A DNA stretch of 64,000 nucleotides from Amycolatopsis iheyensis (GCF_024703995.1 NZ_JAMXQV010000001.1:558001-622000); one strand, 5' to 3'; shown: positions 41,029 to 50,668, counted from the first letter of the stretch. Notes: generated from the sequence alone by a model not told the origin. Numbers and translations are program-made.

Positions 41029-41750
41029 ACGCCAGCTCGCAGGCAGTTGCCAGGTTCGTCACGACCACGATGGGGCTGGTCATCGGCCTCACCTTTCTAT
41101 TCGGGTTCGGGAATGTGTTGAACCTGGCATTGAAGCTGCAGGTGCCGGTGTTCGTGGCGCCGCTGGTGGCACCCGCTGTCGACTTGACGGTGCTGGGTTT
41201 GCTCGTCGGTACGCGGCATCTGGCCCTGTCCGGGGCCGGCGATGATGTGTTGCGGTCGGCGCGGCGGCTGCTGCTAGCAGCGAGCGCCGTGACCCTGCTG
41301 TTGAACGTCGCCGACCCGGTGTTCGCTGGTCAGTGGGGTAAGGCCGCGTTCGACTCGGTCGGCCCGCTCCTGCTGATCGGTTGGGCAGAAGCTGGTCCGG
41401 GCCTCCTTCGTGCGCTGGCCGCGGCGAGTGCCGATCTGCGATCGTCGCCGGTAGCCGGGTCTTCTCCCAGAAGCCTGGTGAATGGCAGCCTCGAGCAGGA
41501 CGTACCGGATTCGGCACACCCGCAATGCGACAAGCACGAGGCACCGATGGCACGCGGAGGCGCCGACCTCCGCGGGGAACTCGTCGAGCGCGCCCGGCAG
41601 GCGGACGCCGAACACTGGCGGCGTTACCGGCGCCCGATCTCCGCGGAGAATCTGCGGAAGCAGCTTCGGGTCGGCGCGGTGACGTCGCGGGATCTTGTTG
41701 CGGTGGTGCGGCTGGAGAACGCGCCGGCAGGTGCGACTTGCCATCCGTGA
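41025..41750 (+). CDS. DUF2637 membrane protein (plasmid-spread/Spd-like)
   Basis: 241 residues. Four hydrophobic helices (residues ~8-30, 38-58, 75-97, 103-123; for example FVAPLVAPAVDLTVLGLLVG) precede a hydrophilic C-terminal part with a helix-turn-helix-like end (RRYRRPISAENLRKQLRVGA). DUF2637 proteins are typical of conjugative plasmids and AICEs of actinomycetes, where related Spd proteins help intramycelial spread. GTG at 41025 overlaps the RapZ-like stop. Together the two genes mark an integrated-element remnant. Confidence 0.82.
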   Translation: MNASSQAVARFVTTTMGLVIGLTFLFGFGNVLNLALKLQVPVFVAPLVAPAVDLTVLGLLVGTRHLALSGAGDDVLRSARRLLLAASAVTLLLNVADPVFAGQWGKAAFDSVGPLLLIGWAEAGPGLLRALAAASADLRSSPVAGSSPRSLVNGSLEQDVPDSAHPQCDKHEAPMARGGADLRGELVERARQADAEHWRRYRRPISAENLRKQLRVGAVTSRDLVAVVRLENAPAGATCHP

Positions 41751-42093
41751 TTGGTTACCGGGAGGTCTCGGATCGGTGTCCCGGTGTACGCCGAACCGCT
41801 GGTGGCGCCCGCTGTCGATCCCAGGTGTCGAGGACGGCAGTCATGATCCGAGGATTGCGTTGAGCGCCGCTCGGATGGTCGCTTCCTGTTCGACGGGATA
41901 ACCGCGGTCGAGGCAGGCCCGGCGTGGCGAGCACTGTTGCTGATCAGTCACCACCTCGTCGCTTGTCCCCGGAGGGAGGCTCGGCGGACGGGCATCGACC
42001 GGCTGCCCAGGGGTGGGAGACTCCGTCCGGCGCCAGGCCAAGCCGCCGGCTTCTGACTGTCCTCAATAGACCACCCGCCCGGCGGCGTGCACG
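41751..42093. pseudogene. Intergenic relic with a DUF2637 gene fragment
   Basis: 343 bases without an intact gene. At 41775-41819 the plus strand encodes GVPVYAEPLVAPAVD. This matches QVPVFVAPLVAPAVD of the neighbouring DUF2637 gene, with high identity at DNA level in CCGCTGGTGGC and CCCGCTGTCGA. It is out of any long frame, so it is a partial duplicate left by recombination. The rest shows nothing I can name. Confidence 0.5.
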
Positions 42094-43251
42094 TCATCGG
42101 TCGCCGGAACCCAGGGCATGGTCCTCCGGATCGGCAGGATGGTCGGCTCCCGCAGGCGAGCGGTTCTCCGGCCGGGTGGTCAGGCTGCGCACGCCCGAGC
42201 TGAAGACGGCGAGCAGCGGGACGGCCAGCAGGGCGCCGACGATCCCGGCGGTGACGAGCCCGACGGCGAGGGCGAGGACGACGGCCAGGGGGTGCAGCCG
42301 GACGGCCCGCCCGAGCAGCAGCGGTTGCAGGACATGGCTTTCCACCTGCATCACACCGACGACGACGGCGAGCACGATGACGGCCGTCCAGACTCCGTTG
42401 GCAACCAGGGCCACGAGGACGGCGATCCCGCCGGCGATCACCGAGCCGATGACGGGGATGAACGCGCCGAGGAAGACGAGCGTGCTCAGCGGAGCCGCCA
42501 AAGGGACCCCGAGGATCACCAGACCGAGGCCGATGCCGGCGGCGTCGACGAACGCGACGGCGGCTGTGCCGCGGACGTAGTGGGCCAGGGTGGTGAACCC
42601 GCTGCGCCCGGCGATGTCGACGCGCTCGCGCAGCCGAGCGGGTACGCCCCGGACGAGGAACGCCCAGATCGGGTTTCCCTGGGCGAGGAAGAAGATCAGG
42701 CAGAACACCGTGAGCAGGGCTTCGGCGAGCAGCTCCCCGACGGTGACCGCGGTGGTGAGGGCGCCCGAGGCGATCACGGACTTGTTCCGGCCGAGCATGG
42801 CGGTCAGGTTGCCGAGCATGTCGTCGAGCTGACCCTGGCTCAAGTGCAGCGGGCCGGTCCGCAGCCAGGTGTGCAGGTCGGTCAGGCTCACGGTGATCTG
42901 GTCGATCAGCGCGGGCATGCCCACGGTGACGGTGATGACGACGAACGTCACGATCCCGCCGGCCAGCGCGATGCCCACGATCAGCACGATCGCGGTGGCC
43001 AGTGCGCGCGGGACCTTCCTGGCCGCGAGCCAGGTGACGGCGGGCGAGAACAGCCCGGCGAGCAGCAATGCCACCGCGACCGGGACGACCACCGAGGCCA
43101 GCCGGGTGGCCACGAAACCGAGGACGGTCAGGGCCGCCGCCACGACCAGCAGGCGCCACGAGACCGCGGCCGCGACGCGGAGCCCGTACGGCACCGGAAA
43201 AGCCCCGGGGCCGCTCTGCGGATCAGCGCGTGGTGATGAGGGGGAATTCAT
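42094..43251 (-). CDS. AI-2E/PerM-family permease
   Basis: 385 residues with about eight transmembrane helices and the central soluble part typical of the YhhT/PerM (AI-2E exporter-like) family. Key stretches are LASVVVPVAVALLLAGLFSP, GVPLAAPLSTLVFLGAFIPV (family GxxAxxLxxlxFlxefIP-type motif), and QVESHVLQPLLLGRAVRLHP. Members export small molecules or act as sodium/proton antiporters. ATG at 43251 with AGGAG upstream; the longer frame above it is not membrane-like. Confidence 0.9.
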   Translation of the reverse strand: MNSPSSPRADPQSGPGAFPVPYGLRVAAAVSWRLLVVAAALTVLGFVATRLASVVVPVAVALLLAGLFSPAVTWLAARKVPRALATAIVLIVGIALAGGIVTFVVITVTVGMPALIDQITVSLTDLHTWLRTGPLHLSQGQLDDMLGNLTAMLGRNKSVIASGALTTAVTVGELLAEALLTVFCLIFFLAQGNPIWAFLVRGVPARLRERVDIAGRSGFTTLAHYVRGTAAVAFVDAAGIGLGLVILGVPLAAPLSTLVFLGAFIPVIGSVIAGGIAVLVALVANGVWTAVIVLAVVVGVMQVESHVLQPLLLGRAVRLHPLAVVLALAVGLVTAGIVGALLAVPLLAVFSSGVRSLTTRPENRSPAGADHPADPEDHALGSGDR

Positions 43252-43387
43252 GAAGAACCTGCTCCTGGCGATGACCGGGCATGAGGCCGGTCGAGGTGAG
43301 AGCGGGGTCTGGGCGCTGTTTTCCGAGCATACCGCCGGGCGGATGCCCCCCGCGGGCCGGCGGAGAACCACGGGAGCCGGACCGCGG

Positions 43388-43813
43388 TCAGCCGTTCGGG
43401 GCGTCGCCGAGGTAGGGCCGCAGCCGCTCGGCCAGCACGCGGCGGGACACGTCTGCAGCCGGTCCGGCCGACGCCTGGCCGGGGGGACGGCCGGCGGCGG
43501 TGTCGGCGACGAACCGGGCCACCGCGTCCGGGGTGGGGACGAGGTCGTCGCCGTGGTGCGCGAGGACGACCGCGGCCGCGCCGGGGTCGGTTTCCACCGC
43601 GAGGGACCACCCCCGGCGTTCGTTCCAAACCAGCATGACGTCGTGACCGGGCCGGTCGGGCCACCGCAGCGGCAGCCCGAGGTAGGCGGTGGCGGTGTCG
43701 CTGATCTCCACCGTGGTGCTTTCGTCCGGGACACCGACCACGGACGCCACCGCCCGCACGTACTCGCCGAGGGCGCGCTCGAGCGTTCGGGCGTCGGGTT
43801 CGGGGTGTTCCAT
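43388..43813 (-). CDS. DUF6292-type hypothetical protein
   Basis: 141 residues. Recognisable pattern: ALGEYVRAVASVVGVPDEST, YLGLPLRWPDRPGHDVMLVW, NERRGWSLAVETDPGAAAVV, and VPTPDAVARFVADTAAG. This alpha-beta domain is widespread in Pseudonocardiaceae, with no known function. ATG 43813 is preferred to GTG 43822. It is transcribed towards the permease gene. Confidence 0.75.
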   Translation of the reverse strand: MEHPEPDARTLERALGEYVRAVASVVGVPDESTTVEISDTATAYLGLPLRWPDRPGHDVMLVWNERRGWSLAVETDPGAAAVVLAHHGDDLVPTPDAVARFVADTAAGRPPGQASAGPAADVSRRVLAERLRPYLGDAPNG

Positions 43814-44065
43814 GACCGCCACGCTAGAGGGCCGCCAATGGGCGTGCCGGATGGGCCCGGGCCGGTCGGCCTTCGAAAGGGCACCTGTACGGGAACGATT
43901 CCGGCGGCTCGTGCGTTATAGATATTGGTTGCTCCGCTCATGCGGCGGGCAGGACGTTCCGGCAACCTCCACCATCCCCGGTTTAGGCCGCCGTCAGCGG
44001 GCTACCCGGAATTTGATCGCCCCGGACCTTGGCGGCCAGATACGTCACGGAAAAGAGCGATCGAT

Positions 44066-45079
44066 ATGACACAGACGCTGCAACGGCCACCCAACACCGC
44101 GGAGCCGATGCTCGCGGGCGAAAAGTCCCGCACCGAAACCTTCCTGGTCAAGCTGTTCGCGGTCGTGCCGCTGCTGGCGCTGGCCGCCGCGGTGCCGTTC
44201 GCGTGGGGCTGGGGCCTCGGCTGGACCGACGTTGCCCTGGCCATCGGGTTCTACTTCCTGACCGGCCTGGGTGTCACCATCGGCTTCCACCGCTACTTCA
44301 CCCACGGCGCCTTCAAGGCGAACCGCGGCCTGCGGATCGCGCTCGCCGTCACCGGCAGCATGGCCATGCAGGGGCCGGTGATCGGCTGGGTCGCCGACCA
44401 CCGCCGCCACCACGCCTTCGCCGACCGCGAGGGTGATCCCCATTCCCCGTGGCGTTACGGCACTTCGGCCGCCGCGCTCGCGAAGGGTTTCTGGCACGCC
44501 CACATGGGCTGGCTGTTCGACCGGGAGAAGACCAATGCGCGGCGGTTCGCCCCCGACCTGCTCGCCGACCGCGACATCGCCCGGATCGACCGCTGGTTCC
44601 CGGCGCTGACCGTCGTCACCTTGCTGGCCCCGGCCGTGCTCGGCGGCCTGGTGACGATGTCCTGGTGGGGCGCGCTGACCGCGTTCTTCTGGGCGAGCCT
44701 CGTGCGGGTGGCCGTGCTGCACCACGTCACCTGGTCGGTGAACTCCTTGTGCCACCTGATCGGTGACCGGCCCTACGCCGCCCGCGACAAGTCCGCGAAC
44801 TTCTGGCCGCTGGCCATCGCCTCCATGGGTGAGTCGTGGCACAACTCCCACCACGCCGACCCGACCGGCGCCCGCCACGGCGTCCGCCGCGGCCAGCTCG
44901 ACATGTCCGCGCGCCTGATCTGGCTGTTCGAAAAGGTCAGCTGGGCCAACGATGTCCGCTGGCCCAAGCCCGAACGCCTGGCCCGCAAGCTCAACCCCGG
45001 CTACTCCGTGGCGCCCCGCGGGTTCGGCAAGCCGGAACGCGGTCTGCTCGTCGAGACCCCGGACCGGAGCCGGTCGTGA
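44066..45079 (+). CDS. Acyl-CoA delta-9 fatty acid desaturase
   Basis: 337 residues. The three His boxes of membrane di-iron desaturases are HRYFTH (~residue 75), HRRHH (~112) and HNSHH (~258). Several hydrophobic helices are seen, including VVPLLALAAAVPFAWGWGLG. It inserts a cis double bond in saturated acyl chains using O2 and electrons from ferredoxin or an oxidoreductase, adjusting membrane fluidity. GGAAAAGAG precedes the ATG. A TATAGA-like element at about 43918 may be its -10 region. The DUF5994 gene is coupled by a GTGA overlap. Confidence 0.93.
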   Translation: MTQTLQRPPNTAEPMLAGEKSRTETFLVKLFAVVPLLALAAAVPFAWGWGLGWTDVALAIGFYFLTGLGVTIGFHRYFTHGAFKANRGLRIALAVTGSMAMQGPVIGWVADHRRHHAFADREGDPHSPWRYGTSAAALAKGFWHAHMGWLFDREKTNARRFAPDLLADRDIARIDRWFPALTVVTLLAPAVLGGLVTMSWWGALTAFFWASLVRVAVLHHVTWSVNSLCHLIGDRPYAARDKSANFWPLAIASMGESWHNSHHADPTGARHGVRRGQLDMSARLIWLFEKVSWANDVRWPKPERLARKLNPGYSVAPRGFGKPERGLLVETPDRSRS

Positions 45080-45522
45080 CCGCCGTTGGTGACGAGGTCC
45101 GTCTGCAGCTGAAACCGGCCGCCGGCGGCGGGTACGTCGACGGCGCGTGGTGGCCGCGCTCCCGCGACGCCGTCGCCGAGTTCCCCGGCGTCCTCGCGGC
45201 GGTGCACGAGCAGGTGGGCGACGTCGAGCGGATCAGCTACGCGCTGGGCGACGGCTGGGAGATCGCCCACCGCAAGCTTGTGGTGGACGGCCGTATCGTC
45301 CGGTTGGAAGGGTTCCACTCGATGCAGGCGGACACCCTCGCGCTCATCGGCACGCAACAGCGGCGCCTGATCCTGCTCGTCGTGGCGCCGGACACCGCAC
45401 GCGACGACGCCACCGCCGCCCTGCGGACGGCCGCTGACCCGGACACCAACGCCAGTGCCGAGGACATTCTCGCCGGGGCGAGGCACGCCGGCCGCGATGC
45501 CGCGCCGTCCCTGACCACGTGA
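45076..45522 (+). CDS. DUF5994-family protein
   Basis: 148 residues. It starts VTAVGDEVRLQLKPAAGGGY then VDGAWWPRSRDAVAEFPGVL, the pattern of DUF5994, and contains QADTLALIGTQQRRLILLVV. The family has no assigned function and is often encoded with stress genes in actinobacteria. It overlaps the desaturase stop (GTGA) and is followed immediately by a terminator, so the two form a transcription unit. Confidence 0.82.
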   Translation: MTAVGDEVRLQLKPAAGGGYVDGAWWPRSRDAVAEFPGVLAAVHEQVGDVERISYALGDGWEIAHRKLVVDGRIVRLEGFHSMQADTLALIGTQQRRLILLVVAPDTARDDATAALRTAADPDTNASAEDILAGARHAGRDAAPSLTT

Positions 45523-45523
45523 A

Positions 45524-45565
45524 GCCATCAGGGCACCCGGTCCGCTCGCCGGGTGCCCTGATGGC
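45524..45565 (+). terminator. Hairpin terminator of the desaturase operon
   Basis: GCCATCAGGGCACCCGG (45524-45540) and CCGGGTGCCCTGATGGC (45549-45565) are perfect 17-base arms with an 8-base loop. It starts two bases after the DUF5994 stop. Confidence 0.9.
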
Positions 45566-45633
45566 CGGGTGGGTACGCTCGGTGCACGCAGCCGCGGCAG
45601 CGGCGCTGATCCGGACTCGGTGTCCGTGTTGGT

Positions 45634-46431
45634 GTGGCGATCACGAGCACCGACCCGGAAGGAACCGGATGCCGGAACGCGGAGCTCGCCGGTGGTGGGT
45701 TCGCGGTGGCTGAGGTCGAGGACCTGCGCGCGAGCGTGCTGGCCGCCCTGGGTGAGGCTGGGCCCGGCAGCGGGGTCGACGTCGTCGGCCGGGTGTGCCG
45801 GGCGTGTGTGCGCTTGTTACCGGTCAACGGAGCGGCGGTGTCGGTGGTGGCCGGCGCCGGGCACCGCGAGATCGTCTACGCCAGTGACGCGGTGAGCATG
45901 GCGCTGGCGGAGCTGCAGTTTTCCCTCGGCGAAGGACCGTGTTTCGAGGCCCAGACCTCGGGCGGGCCGGTTCTGGTGCCCGATCTGGCCGCCGGGCCGC
46001 CGCCGGCGTGGCCGGTGTTCGCCGCGGAGGCGGCGGCGCAGCCGGTGGCCGCGTTGTTCACGTTCCCGGTGCAGATCGGGGCGGTGCGGGTGGCGACCCT
46101 CGACACCTACCGCTCGACACCGGGCTCGCTTGACGCCACCGACCTGTCGACGGCGTTGCAGGTGGCCGACATCGCGGCGCTCGCCTTGTCGGGGCTGCGG
46201 GACGGGGGCGAGCGCTGGCTGGACGGTGACGGGCGGTGGATGGAAGGCGCGGGGATGCGGTTCCGGGAGGTGCACCAGGCGACCGGGATGCTGATCGCGC
46301 ACCTGGACCTGCCCGCCTCGGCCGCGCTGGCCCGGTTGCGGGCCTACGCGTTCGGCCACGGGCGTTCCCTGGGGGAAGTTGCGGCCGACATCGTCGGCGG
46401 GCGGCTGCGATTGGACGAGGAGTTCCGGTGA
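45634..46431 (+). CDS. GAF-ANTAR domain protein
   Basis: 265 residues. A GAF domain (residues ~35-190, with LQFSLGEGPCFEAQTSGGPV) is followed by a C-terminal ANTAR RNA-binding domain (FREVHQATGMLIAHLDLPAS ... AYAFGHGRSLGEVAADIV). ANTAR proteins bind tandem stem-loops in leader RNAs and prevent termination; the GAF part senses a ligand, redox state or gas. GTG start. It is followed by a second, distinct GAF-ANTAR gene. Confidence 0.88.
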   Translation: MAITSTDPEGTGCRNAELAGGGFAVAEVEDLRASVLAALGEAGPGSGVDVVGRVCRACVRLLPVNGAAVSVVAGAGHREIVYASDAVSMALAELQFSLGEGPCFEAQTSGGPVLVPDLAAGPPPAWPVFAAEAAAQPVAALFTFPVQIGAVRVATLDTYRSTPGSLDATDLSTALQVADIAALALSGLRDGGERWLDGDGRWMEGAGMRFREVHQATGMLIAHLDLPASAALARLRAYAFGHGRSLGEVAADIVGGRLRLDEEFR

Positions 46432-46473
46432 GGATCACCATGAAGGCAGCTGACGATTCAGGAGATGGTGGGC

Positions 46474-47220
46474 ATGCCCGACCGTGAACGACAGGTGACG
46501 CGGGCGTTCGTCGCACTCGCGGACACGCTGGTCGACGACTACGACGTCGCGGATCTGCTGCACACGCTGGTGGTGCAGTGCGTGGAGCTGCTCGACGTCG
46601 CGGCGGCCGGGCTGACGCTGGCCGACGAGCGGGGCGGGCTGCAGGTGCTGGCCTCGTCCACCGAACAGGCACGGCTGCTGGAGCTGTTCCAGCTCGACAT
46701 CGACGAGGGGCCGTGCGTCGAGTGCTTCACCACCAGCACTCCGGTCCTGGTGGCCGACATCGCCGCGGCGGCGGCACGGTGGCCGCGGTTCGCGGCCGAG
46801 GCGGCCAGGGACGGGTTCGCGTCGGTGCACGCGGTACCGATGCGGCTGCGCCGGCAGACGGTAGGGGCGCTGAACCTCTTCGGGCACTCCCCGGGTGAGC
46901 TGTCGGCCGACGACGTGGCACTGGCGCAAGGGCTGGCCGACACCGCGACCATCGGCATCCTCCACGAACGGGCCTTCCGCCAGGGCGAGCTCCTCTCCGA
47001 GCAGCTGCAGACCGCGTTGAACAGCCGGGTGATCATCGAGCAGGCCAAGGGCGTGCTCGCCGTCAGCGGGCAGCTGAGCATGGACGCGGCGTTCACGGCC
47101 TTGCGCGGCTACGCCCGGCGGAACAACCGCCGGCTCAGCGACGTGGCCCGCGCCCTGGCCGACCGCGACCTCGCACCCACGGTCGTGCTGGCGCCCTCGA
47201 CGGTGAGCCGCCCGCGCTGA
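46474..47220 (+). CDS. GAF-ANTAR domain protein
   Basis: 248 residues. The GAF domain occupies ~15-165 (LDIDEGPCVECFTTSTPVLV), and the ANTAR domain ~170-235 (ALNSRVIIEQAKGVLAVSGQ ... LRGYARRNNRRLSDVARALA), which keeps the conserved AKG-x-L-A. ATG 46474 is chosen because AGGAG lies nine bases upstream; ATG 46465 would abut it. It is related to, but not a near copy of, the preceding gene, and could form a sensing pair. Confidence 0.9.
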   Translation: MPDRERQVTRAFVALADTLVDDYDVADLLHTLVVQCVELLDVAAAGLTLADERGGLQVLASSTEQARLLELFQLDIDEGPCVECFTTSTPVLVADIAAAAARWPRFAAEAARDGFASVHAVPMRLRRQTVGALNLFGHSPGELSADDVALAQGLADTATIGILHERAFRQGELLSEQLQTALNSRVIIEQAKGVLAVSGQLSMDAAFTALRGYARRNNRRLSDVARALADRDLAPTVVLAPSTVSRPR

Positions 47221-47354
47221 GCAATCCTTTGTGGACTGTCGAGCGAAAGGTGCCGAACGGTCCGCTGGTGAGTGACCAACAGCCCTCCCGCCCGCGGACG
47301 CGGTGCGGACATGCTGGGAGACGGCCGACCGGCTCCCGACGGCAGGAGTGCCCT

Positions 47355-48011
47355 ATGCGGTTCCGTGATCGCCGGGAGGCGGGCGAACGACTGGCCCTTC
47401 GCCTGCGCCCGCTGCGCGGCGACCGCGCCGTGGTCCTCGGCCTGTCCGAGGGCGGCCTCGTGGTCGCCGCCGAGATCGCCGACGTCCTCGGGGCGCCGCT
47501 GGACATCCTGCTCACCTCACGGATCGAGGCCGCCGGACCGCCACCGGTGCTGCTCGGCGCCGTCGGAGAGGGCGGCCTGGTCGTCTGGGACCACGGCGCC
47601 ATCCGCCGGTTCGACATCTCGGCGGACGGGCTCACCCGGCTCGCCGACCGGGCACGGGACGGCTTGGCCCGGCGGGTCGCCGTCTACCGGCGTGACGTCG
47701 CGCCGGTGCCGATCGCGGGCCGGACGGTGGTACTCGCCGACGACGGCGCCGCCACCGGCACGACCGCGCACACGGCGATCCGCGTCCTGCGCGCCCGCCA
47801 GGTGCGCCGGATCGTGCTGGCGGTTCCGGTCGCCCCGGCGCCCGTCCTCGACCGGCTCGCCCGCGAGGTCGACCAGTTCGTCTGCCTGCGCCCGCTGCCC
47901 TGGCTGCACGCGGTGCGCAACAGCTACCGGAAGTTCCCGGCGGTCGCGGACACCGACGCGCTCGAACTCCTGCACCGCGAACCCCGCCTGCCGACCGAGG
48001 TGCCGCGGTGA
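47355..48011 (+). CDS. Phosphoribosyltransferase-domain protein
   Basis: 218 residues. It starts MRFRDRREAGERLALRLRPL. The PRPP-binding loop is VVLADDGAATGTTAHTAIRV, with D-D-G in place of the usual D-D-V/I-x-T-G-x-T, and LGLSEGGLVVAAEIADVLGA is the N-terminal loop. Related proteins occur in dormancy regulons (Rv0571c-like). GGCAGGAG precedes the ATG. A GTGCC-GAAC-GGTCC palindrome-like sequence lies about 100 bases upstream (see findings). Confidence 0.85.
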   Translation: MRFRDRREAGERLALRLRPLRGDRAVVLGLSEGGLVVAAEIADVLGAPLDILLTSRIEAAGPPPVLLGAVGEGGLVVWDHGAIRRFDISADGLTRLADRARDGLARRVAVYRRDVAPVPIAGRTVVLADDGAATGTTAHTAIRVLRARQVRRIVLAVPVAPAPVLDRLAREVDQFVCLRPLPWLHAVRNSYRKFPAVADTDALELLHREPRLPTEVPR

Positions 48012-48357
48012 CGTCGACGGTGGAGTCGCCGCGACCGGGGTGGTGATCGCACGCCGGGAACGACGGGATCCGGGAACGGCTGCACGCACACCTCAACGCC
48101 GGAGCTGTGGGACAGCTGCGTCGAGAGCGACTTCGCCGTCCGGGAGCAGGAGTCGTACCGGCGGGCTGGCGGTGGTCATGACGTCTCCTCACGGATCCGG
48201 TGCGCGGTCCGGGTCCACAGTGTGCTGTCCTTTTCGGACAGAACACCGCGGAGTCCGGGGACCGGTCGCGGCGGTGGCCGGTTTCGGCTGGACCGCGGCG
48301 GCGAGAGATTCGCCTTCGGCGTGCTCCAGAATTCGCGACTCGTGCCGGGGCGGAGGC
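48012..48357. other. Intergenic region, no gene seen
   Basis: 346 bases between the end of the phosphoribosyltransferase gene and the end of the convergent BON gene. A small hairpin CTGTCC-TTTTC-GGACAG (48225-48241) is the only structure; it could end transcription from either side. The open frames here have no ribosome site and no recognisable protein. Confidence 0.5.
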
Positions 48358-49032
48358 TCAGCCGGAGAGCTGCACCTGGTTGTCGACCGCGGTCACGCCG
48401 GGGGCGAACCACGCGGTGTGCTCGGCCGACCGGCGTTCGGCCGGGGTGCGGACGGCACCGGTCAGGGTGACCTGGCCGTCGTCGATGGCGACCTCGACGT
48501 GCTGCGCGGACCCCGGCGCGTGCCGGGCCAGCGCCGCGAGGATCTGTGCCTTGGTCTCGGCCGCGGTCACTCCCGTTGCGGGCCGCAGGGTGATCAGGTT
48601 CCGCACTCCGCTGACGCCGGGGAGCGCGGCCACCGCCCGGCGGGCGGCTTCGCGCTCGTGGTGCCAGTCCACCGACCCGCGCAGGGTGATCACCTGGTCG
48701 CGCACGTCGACCTGCACCGAGTTCTTCGGCACGAGAACCGTGCGGCGGTCGAACACGGCCATGGCTTCGCGGGCGAGATCCACGTCGGCCGGAGTCGCGT
48801 GGCCGTGCCGGACGAGGATCCGGTCCACGGTCGTGGTCACGCCGTGCACCCGGGTCGCGGCGCGCAGGGCCGCTTCCTTCTCGGGATAGGTGCCGACGTG
48901 TCCGGCCAGCGTCGCGGCACCGCCGTCGACGCTCACCGCGATTCCTTCGGCGTTGACACTGGGGGTCCAGGCGAGTTCGTCGGTGACGGCCGTCTTGAGG
49001 TGGTGATCGGGCCGGTGCTGGATCTGTGTCAT
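48358..49032 (-). CDS. BON-domain protein with three repeats
   Basis: 224 residues. Three BON modules at ~10-75, ~80-145 and ~155-222 are marked by VSVDGGAATLAGHVGTYPEK, VDVRDQVITLRGSVDWHHER, and VAIDDGQVTLTGAVRTPAER. No signal peptide is visible, unlike OsmY, so it is probably cytoplasmic. BON domains bind phospholipid or help stress tolerance. It is transcribed divergently from devR, with a DevR-box-like element between. Confidence 0.9.
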   Translation of the reverse strand: MTQIQHRPDHHLKTAVTDELAWTPSVNAEGIAVSVDGGAATLAGHVGTYPEKEAALRAATRVHGVTTTVDRILVRHGHATPADVDLAREAMAVFDRRTVLVPKNSVQVDVRDQVITLRGSVDWHHEREAARRAVAALPGVSGVRNLITLRPATGVTAAETKAQILAALARHAPGSAQHVEVAIDDGQVTLTGAVRTPAERRSAEHTAWFAPGVTAVDNQVQLSG

Positions 49033-49075
49033 TCCTCCACCGTGGTCCGCCCGGCGCCCCGCGGCCTAGAGTCGC

Positions 49076-49088
49076 GGGACCTCTGTCC
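49076..49088. promoter_or_regulatory. DevR/DosR-box-like palindrome
   Basis: GGGAC-CTCT-GTCC(G) matches the mycobacterial DosR consensus GGGAC-N4-GTCCC except for the last base. It sits in the 89-base gap between the BON gene and devR, 34 bases before the devR start, so it could serve either or both genes. Confidence 0.55.
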
Positions 49089-49121
49089 GGGGGCCCTTCG
49101 GCGCGACGGGCGTAGCCTGGG

Positions 49122-49805
49122 GTGGTGGATGACAGCCCGCAGCGCGCTCTGCCCGTCATCACGGTCTTCCTGGTCGACGACCACGAACTCGTGCGGCGCG
49201 GGGTTGCCGAACTCGTCGGCGACGAACCCGGCCTGAGCGTCGTCGGGCAGGCTTCGTCGGTGGCCGAAGCCCTGGCCAGGGTGCCCGCGCTGCGCCCCGA
49301 CGTGGCGGTGCTGGACGTCCGGCTCCCCGACGGCAACGGGGTGCAATTGTGCCGCGACCTGCGCGCGCTACTGCCTGGCCTGCGGTGCCTGATGCTGACC
49401 TCCTTCACCGACTCGGATTCGATGGTCGACGCGGTCCTGGCCGGTGCCGAGGGTTATGTGATCAAGGACGTGAAGGGGTTGCAGCTGGTCGACGCCATTC
49501 GCCGGGTGGGATCGGGTGAGACCCTGCTGGACGGCCGGGCGGTCGCCGCGCTGGTGGCCGAGCTGCGCGCGAAGACCGGGGAACCGGGTCCGCTGGCGGG
49601 GTTGAGCGAGCAGGAGCTGGTGCTGCTGGACCTGCTGGGGGAGAGCCTGACGAACCGGCAGATCGCCGAGCGGATGTTTCTGGCCGAGAAGACCGTCAAG
49701 AACTACGTGTCCCGCCTGCTGGCGAAGCTCGGGCTGGAGCGCCGGTCCCAGGCGGCGGTTCTGGTCACCGGGATCCACGGCGCGCAGCGGCGTCCGGCCG
49801 GTTAA
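49122..49805 (+). CDS. DevR/DosR-like NarL-family response regulator
   Basis: 227 residues. The receiver domain has [20 protein letters not shown] and phosphoacceptor Asp in [14 protein letters not shown], plus LTSFTD. The LuxR-type output has [20 protein letters not shown] then [18 protein letters not shown], nearly the DevR sequence. It probably controls the surrounding stress genes in response to the GAF kinase downstream. GTG 49122, or GTG 49125 one codon later. Its stop shares TTAA with the convergent nitroreductase gene. Confidence 0.92.
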   Translation: MVDDSPQRALPVITVFLVDDHELVRRGVAELVGDEPGLSVVGQASSVAEALARVPALRPDVAVLDVRLPDGNGVQLCRDLRALLPGLRCLMLTSFTDSDSMVDAVLAGAEGYVIKDVKGLQLVDAIRRVGSGETLLDGRAVAALVAELRAKTGEPGPLAGLSEQELVLLDLLGESLTNRQIAERMFLAEKTVKNYVSRLLAKLGLERRSQAAVLVTGIHGAQRRPAG

Positions 49806-50668
49806 CGGCCGAACGGGTGCGCGTCGCTGATCACGACGTCTTCGAGCTGTGTCTGCGTGGGGGACGGAACGGCGGTGCCGTGACCGAGACGCAGCATGAT
49901 CTGCGGCCACAGCCCGCCGCCGAGCAGCTGCCGCAGCTCGCGCCGGGTCGCCGGGACCGCCATCACCTGCGAGGAGAGCGCCGCCGAGAGCCCGGCGGCG
50001 GTGGCGGTCAGCAGAACCCGCTGCAGGGCTTGGCCGGCCTGGAGCCGGCCGAGCGTGGTGTCGCGCAGCGAGCCGATGACCACGACCAGCCGGCCCGGTT
50101 CGACGTCGAGGTCGTTCCCACCACCGGGGCCGGGCCGCGCCGGAGGGACTTCGATGCGGTGCATGATGTCGCGCAGCTGGGGCACCTGGTCGTCGGTGAT
50201 GGTGGCCAGCCACGCGCGTTCCATTTCGGCCGCCCGCCGGAGCTCCCGCTGCACCGCGTCGGGGACGAGGGCGGCGGTGAACGGGCGCCGGTTGCTCTGC
50301 CGGCCGGCGATGGCCCCCACGAGTTCCCGGTCTTCCGGGGCGATCGTCTCGTAGCCGTTCGGCCGCACGACGGCGAGCAGATCGGGCCGGTCCGCGGTGG
50401 GGAACAGCCGCACGTCGGCGTGGCTGCCTTCCGCCTTGATCGCCAGCCGCAGGTTCAGCAGGGCGGCCCCGCAGTCCAGCATGCGTTCCCGTTGGTCGCT
50501 GTCGGTACCGGTGGAGAGCGAATCCGCGTACAGCTCGACACCATCCGGCGTGCACTGGAACCGCCAAGGCCGCCCGCGGCGCAGCGGCGGCGGAGCCGTG
50601 GCCGCGAGGAGCACGGATCGCATCTGGCTCGCGCTGAGGTGCCCGACGGGCATGACACCGGTCTTCAT
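49802..50668 (-). CDS. Acg-like nitroreductase-family protein
   Basis: 288 residues. The pattern matches the Acg (Rv2032) family of flavin-binding nitroreductase-fold proteins: [55 protein letters not shown], and [20 protein letters not shown]. Acg proteins sequester FMN and belong to the DosR regulon in mycobacteria. ATG 50668 with GGAG upstream. It is divergent from the kinase gene; the shared gap contains GGGCC-GAAC-GGCAC, a degenerate DevR-box-like sequence. Confidence 0.85.
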   Translation of the reverse strand: MKTGVMPVGHLSASQMRSVLLAATAPPPLRRGRPWRFQCTPDGVELYADSLSTGTDSDQRERMLDCGAALLNLRLAIKAEGSHADVRLFPTADRPDLLAVVRPNGYETIAPEDRELVGAIAGRQSNRRPFTAALVPDAVQRELRRAAEMERAWLATITDDQVPQLRDIMHRIEVPPARPGPGGGNDLDVEPGRLVVVIGSLRDTTLGRLQAGQALQRVLLTATAAGLSAALSSQVMAVPATRRELRQLLGGGLWPQIMLRLGHGTAVPSPTQTQLEDVVISDAHPFGR

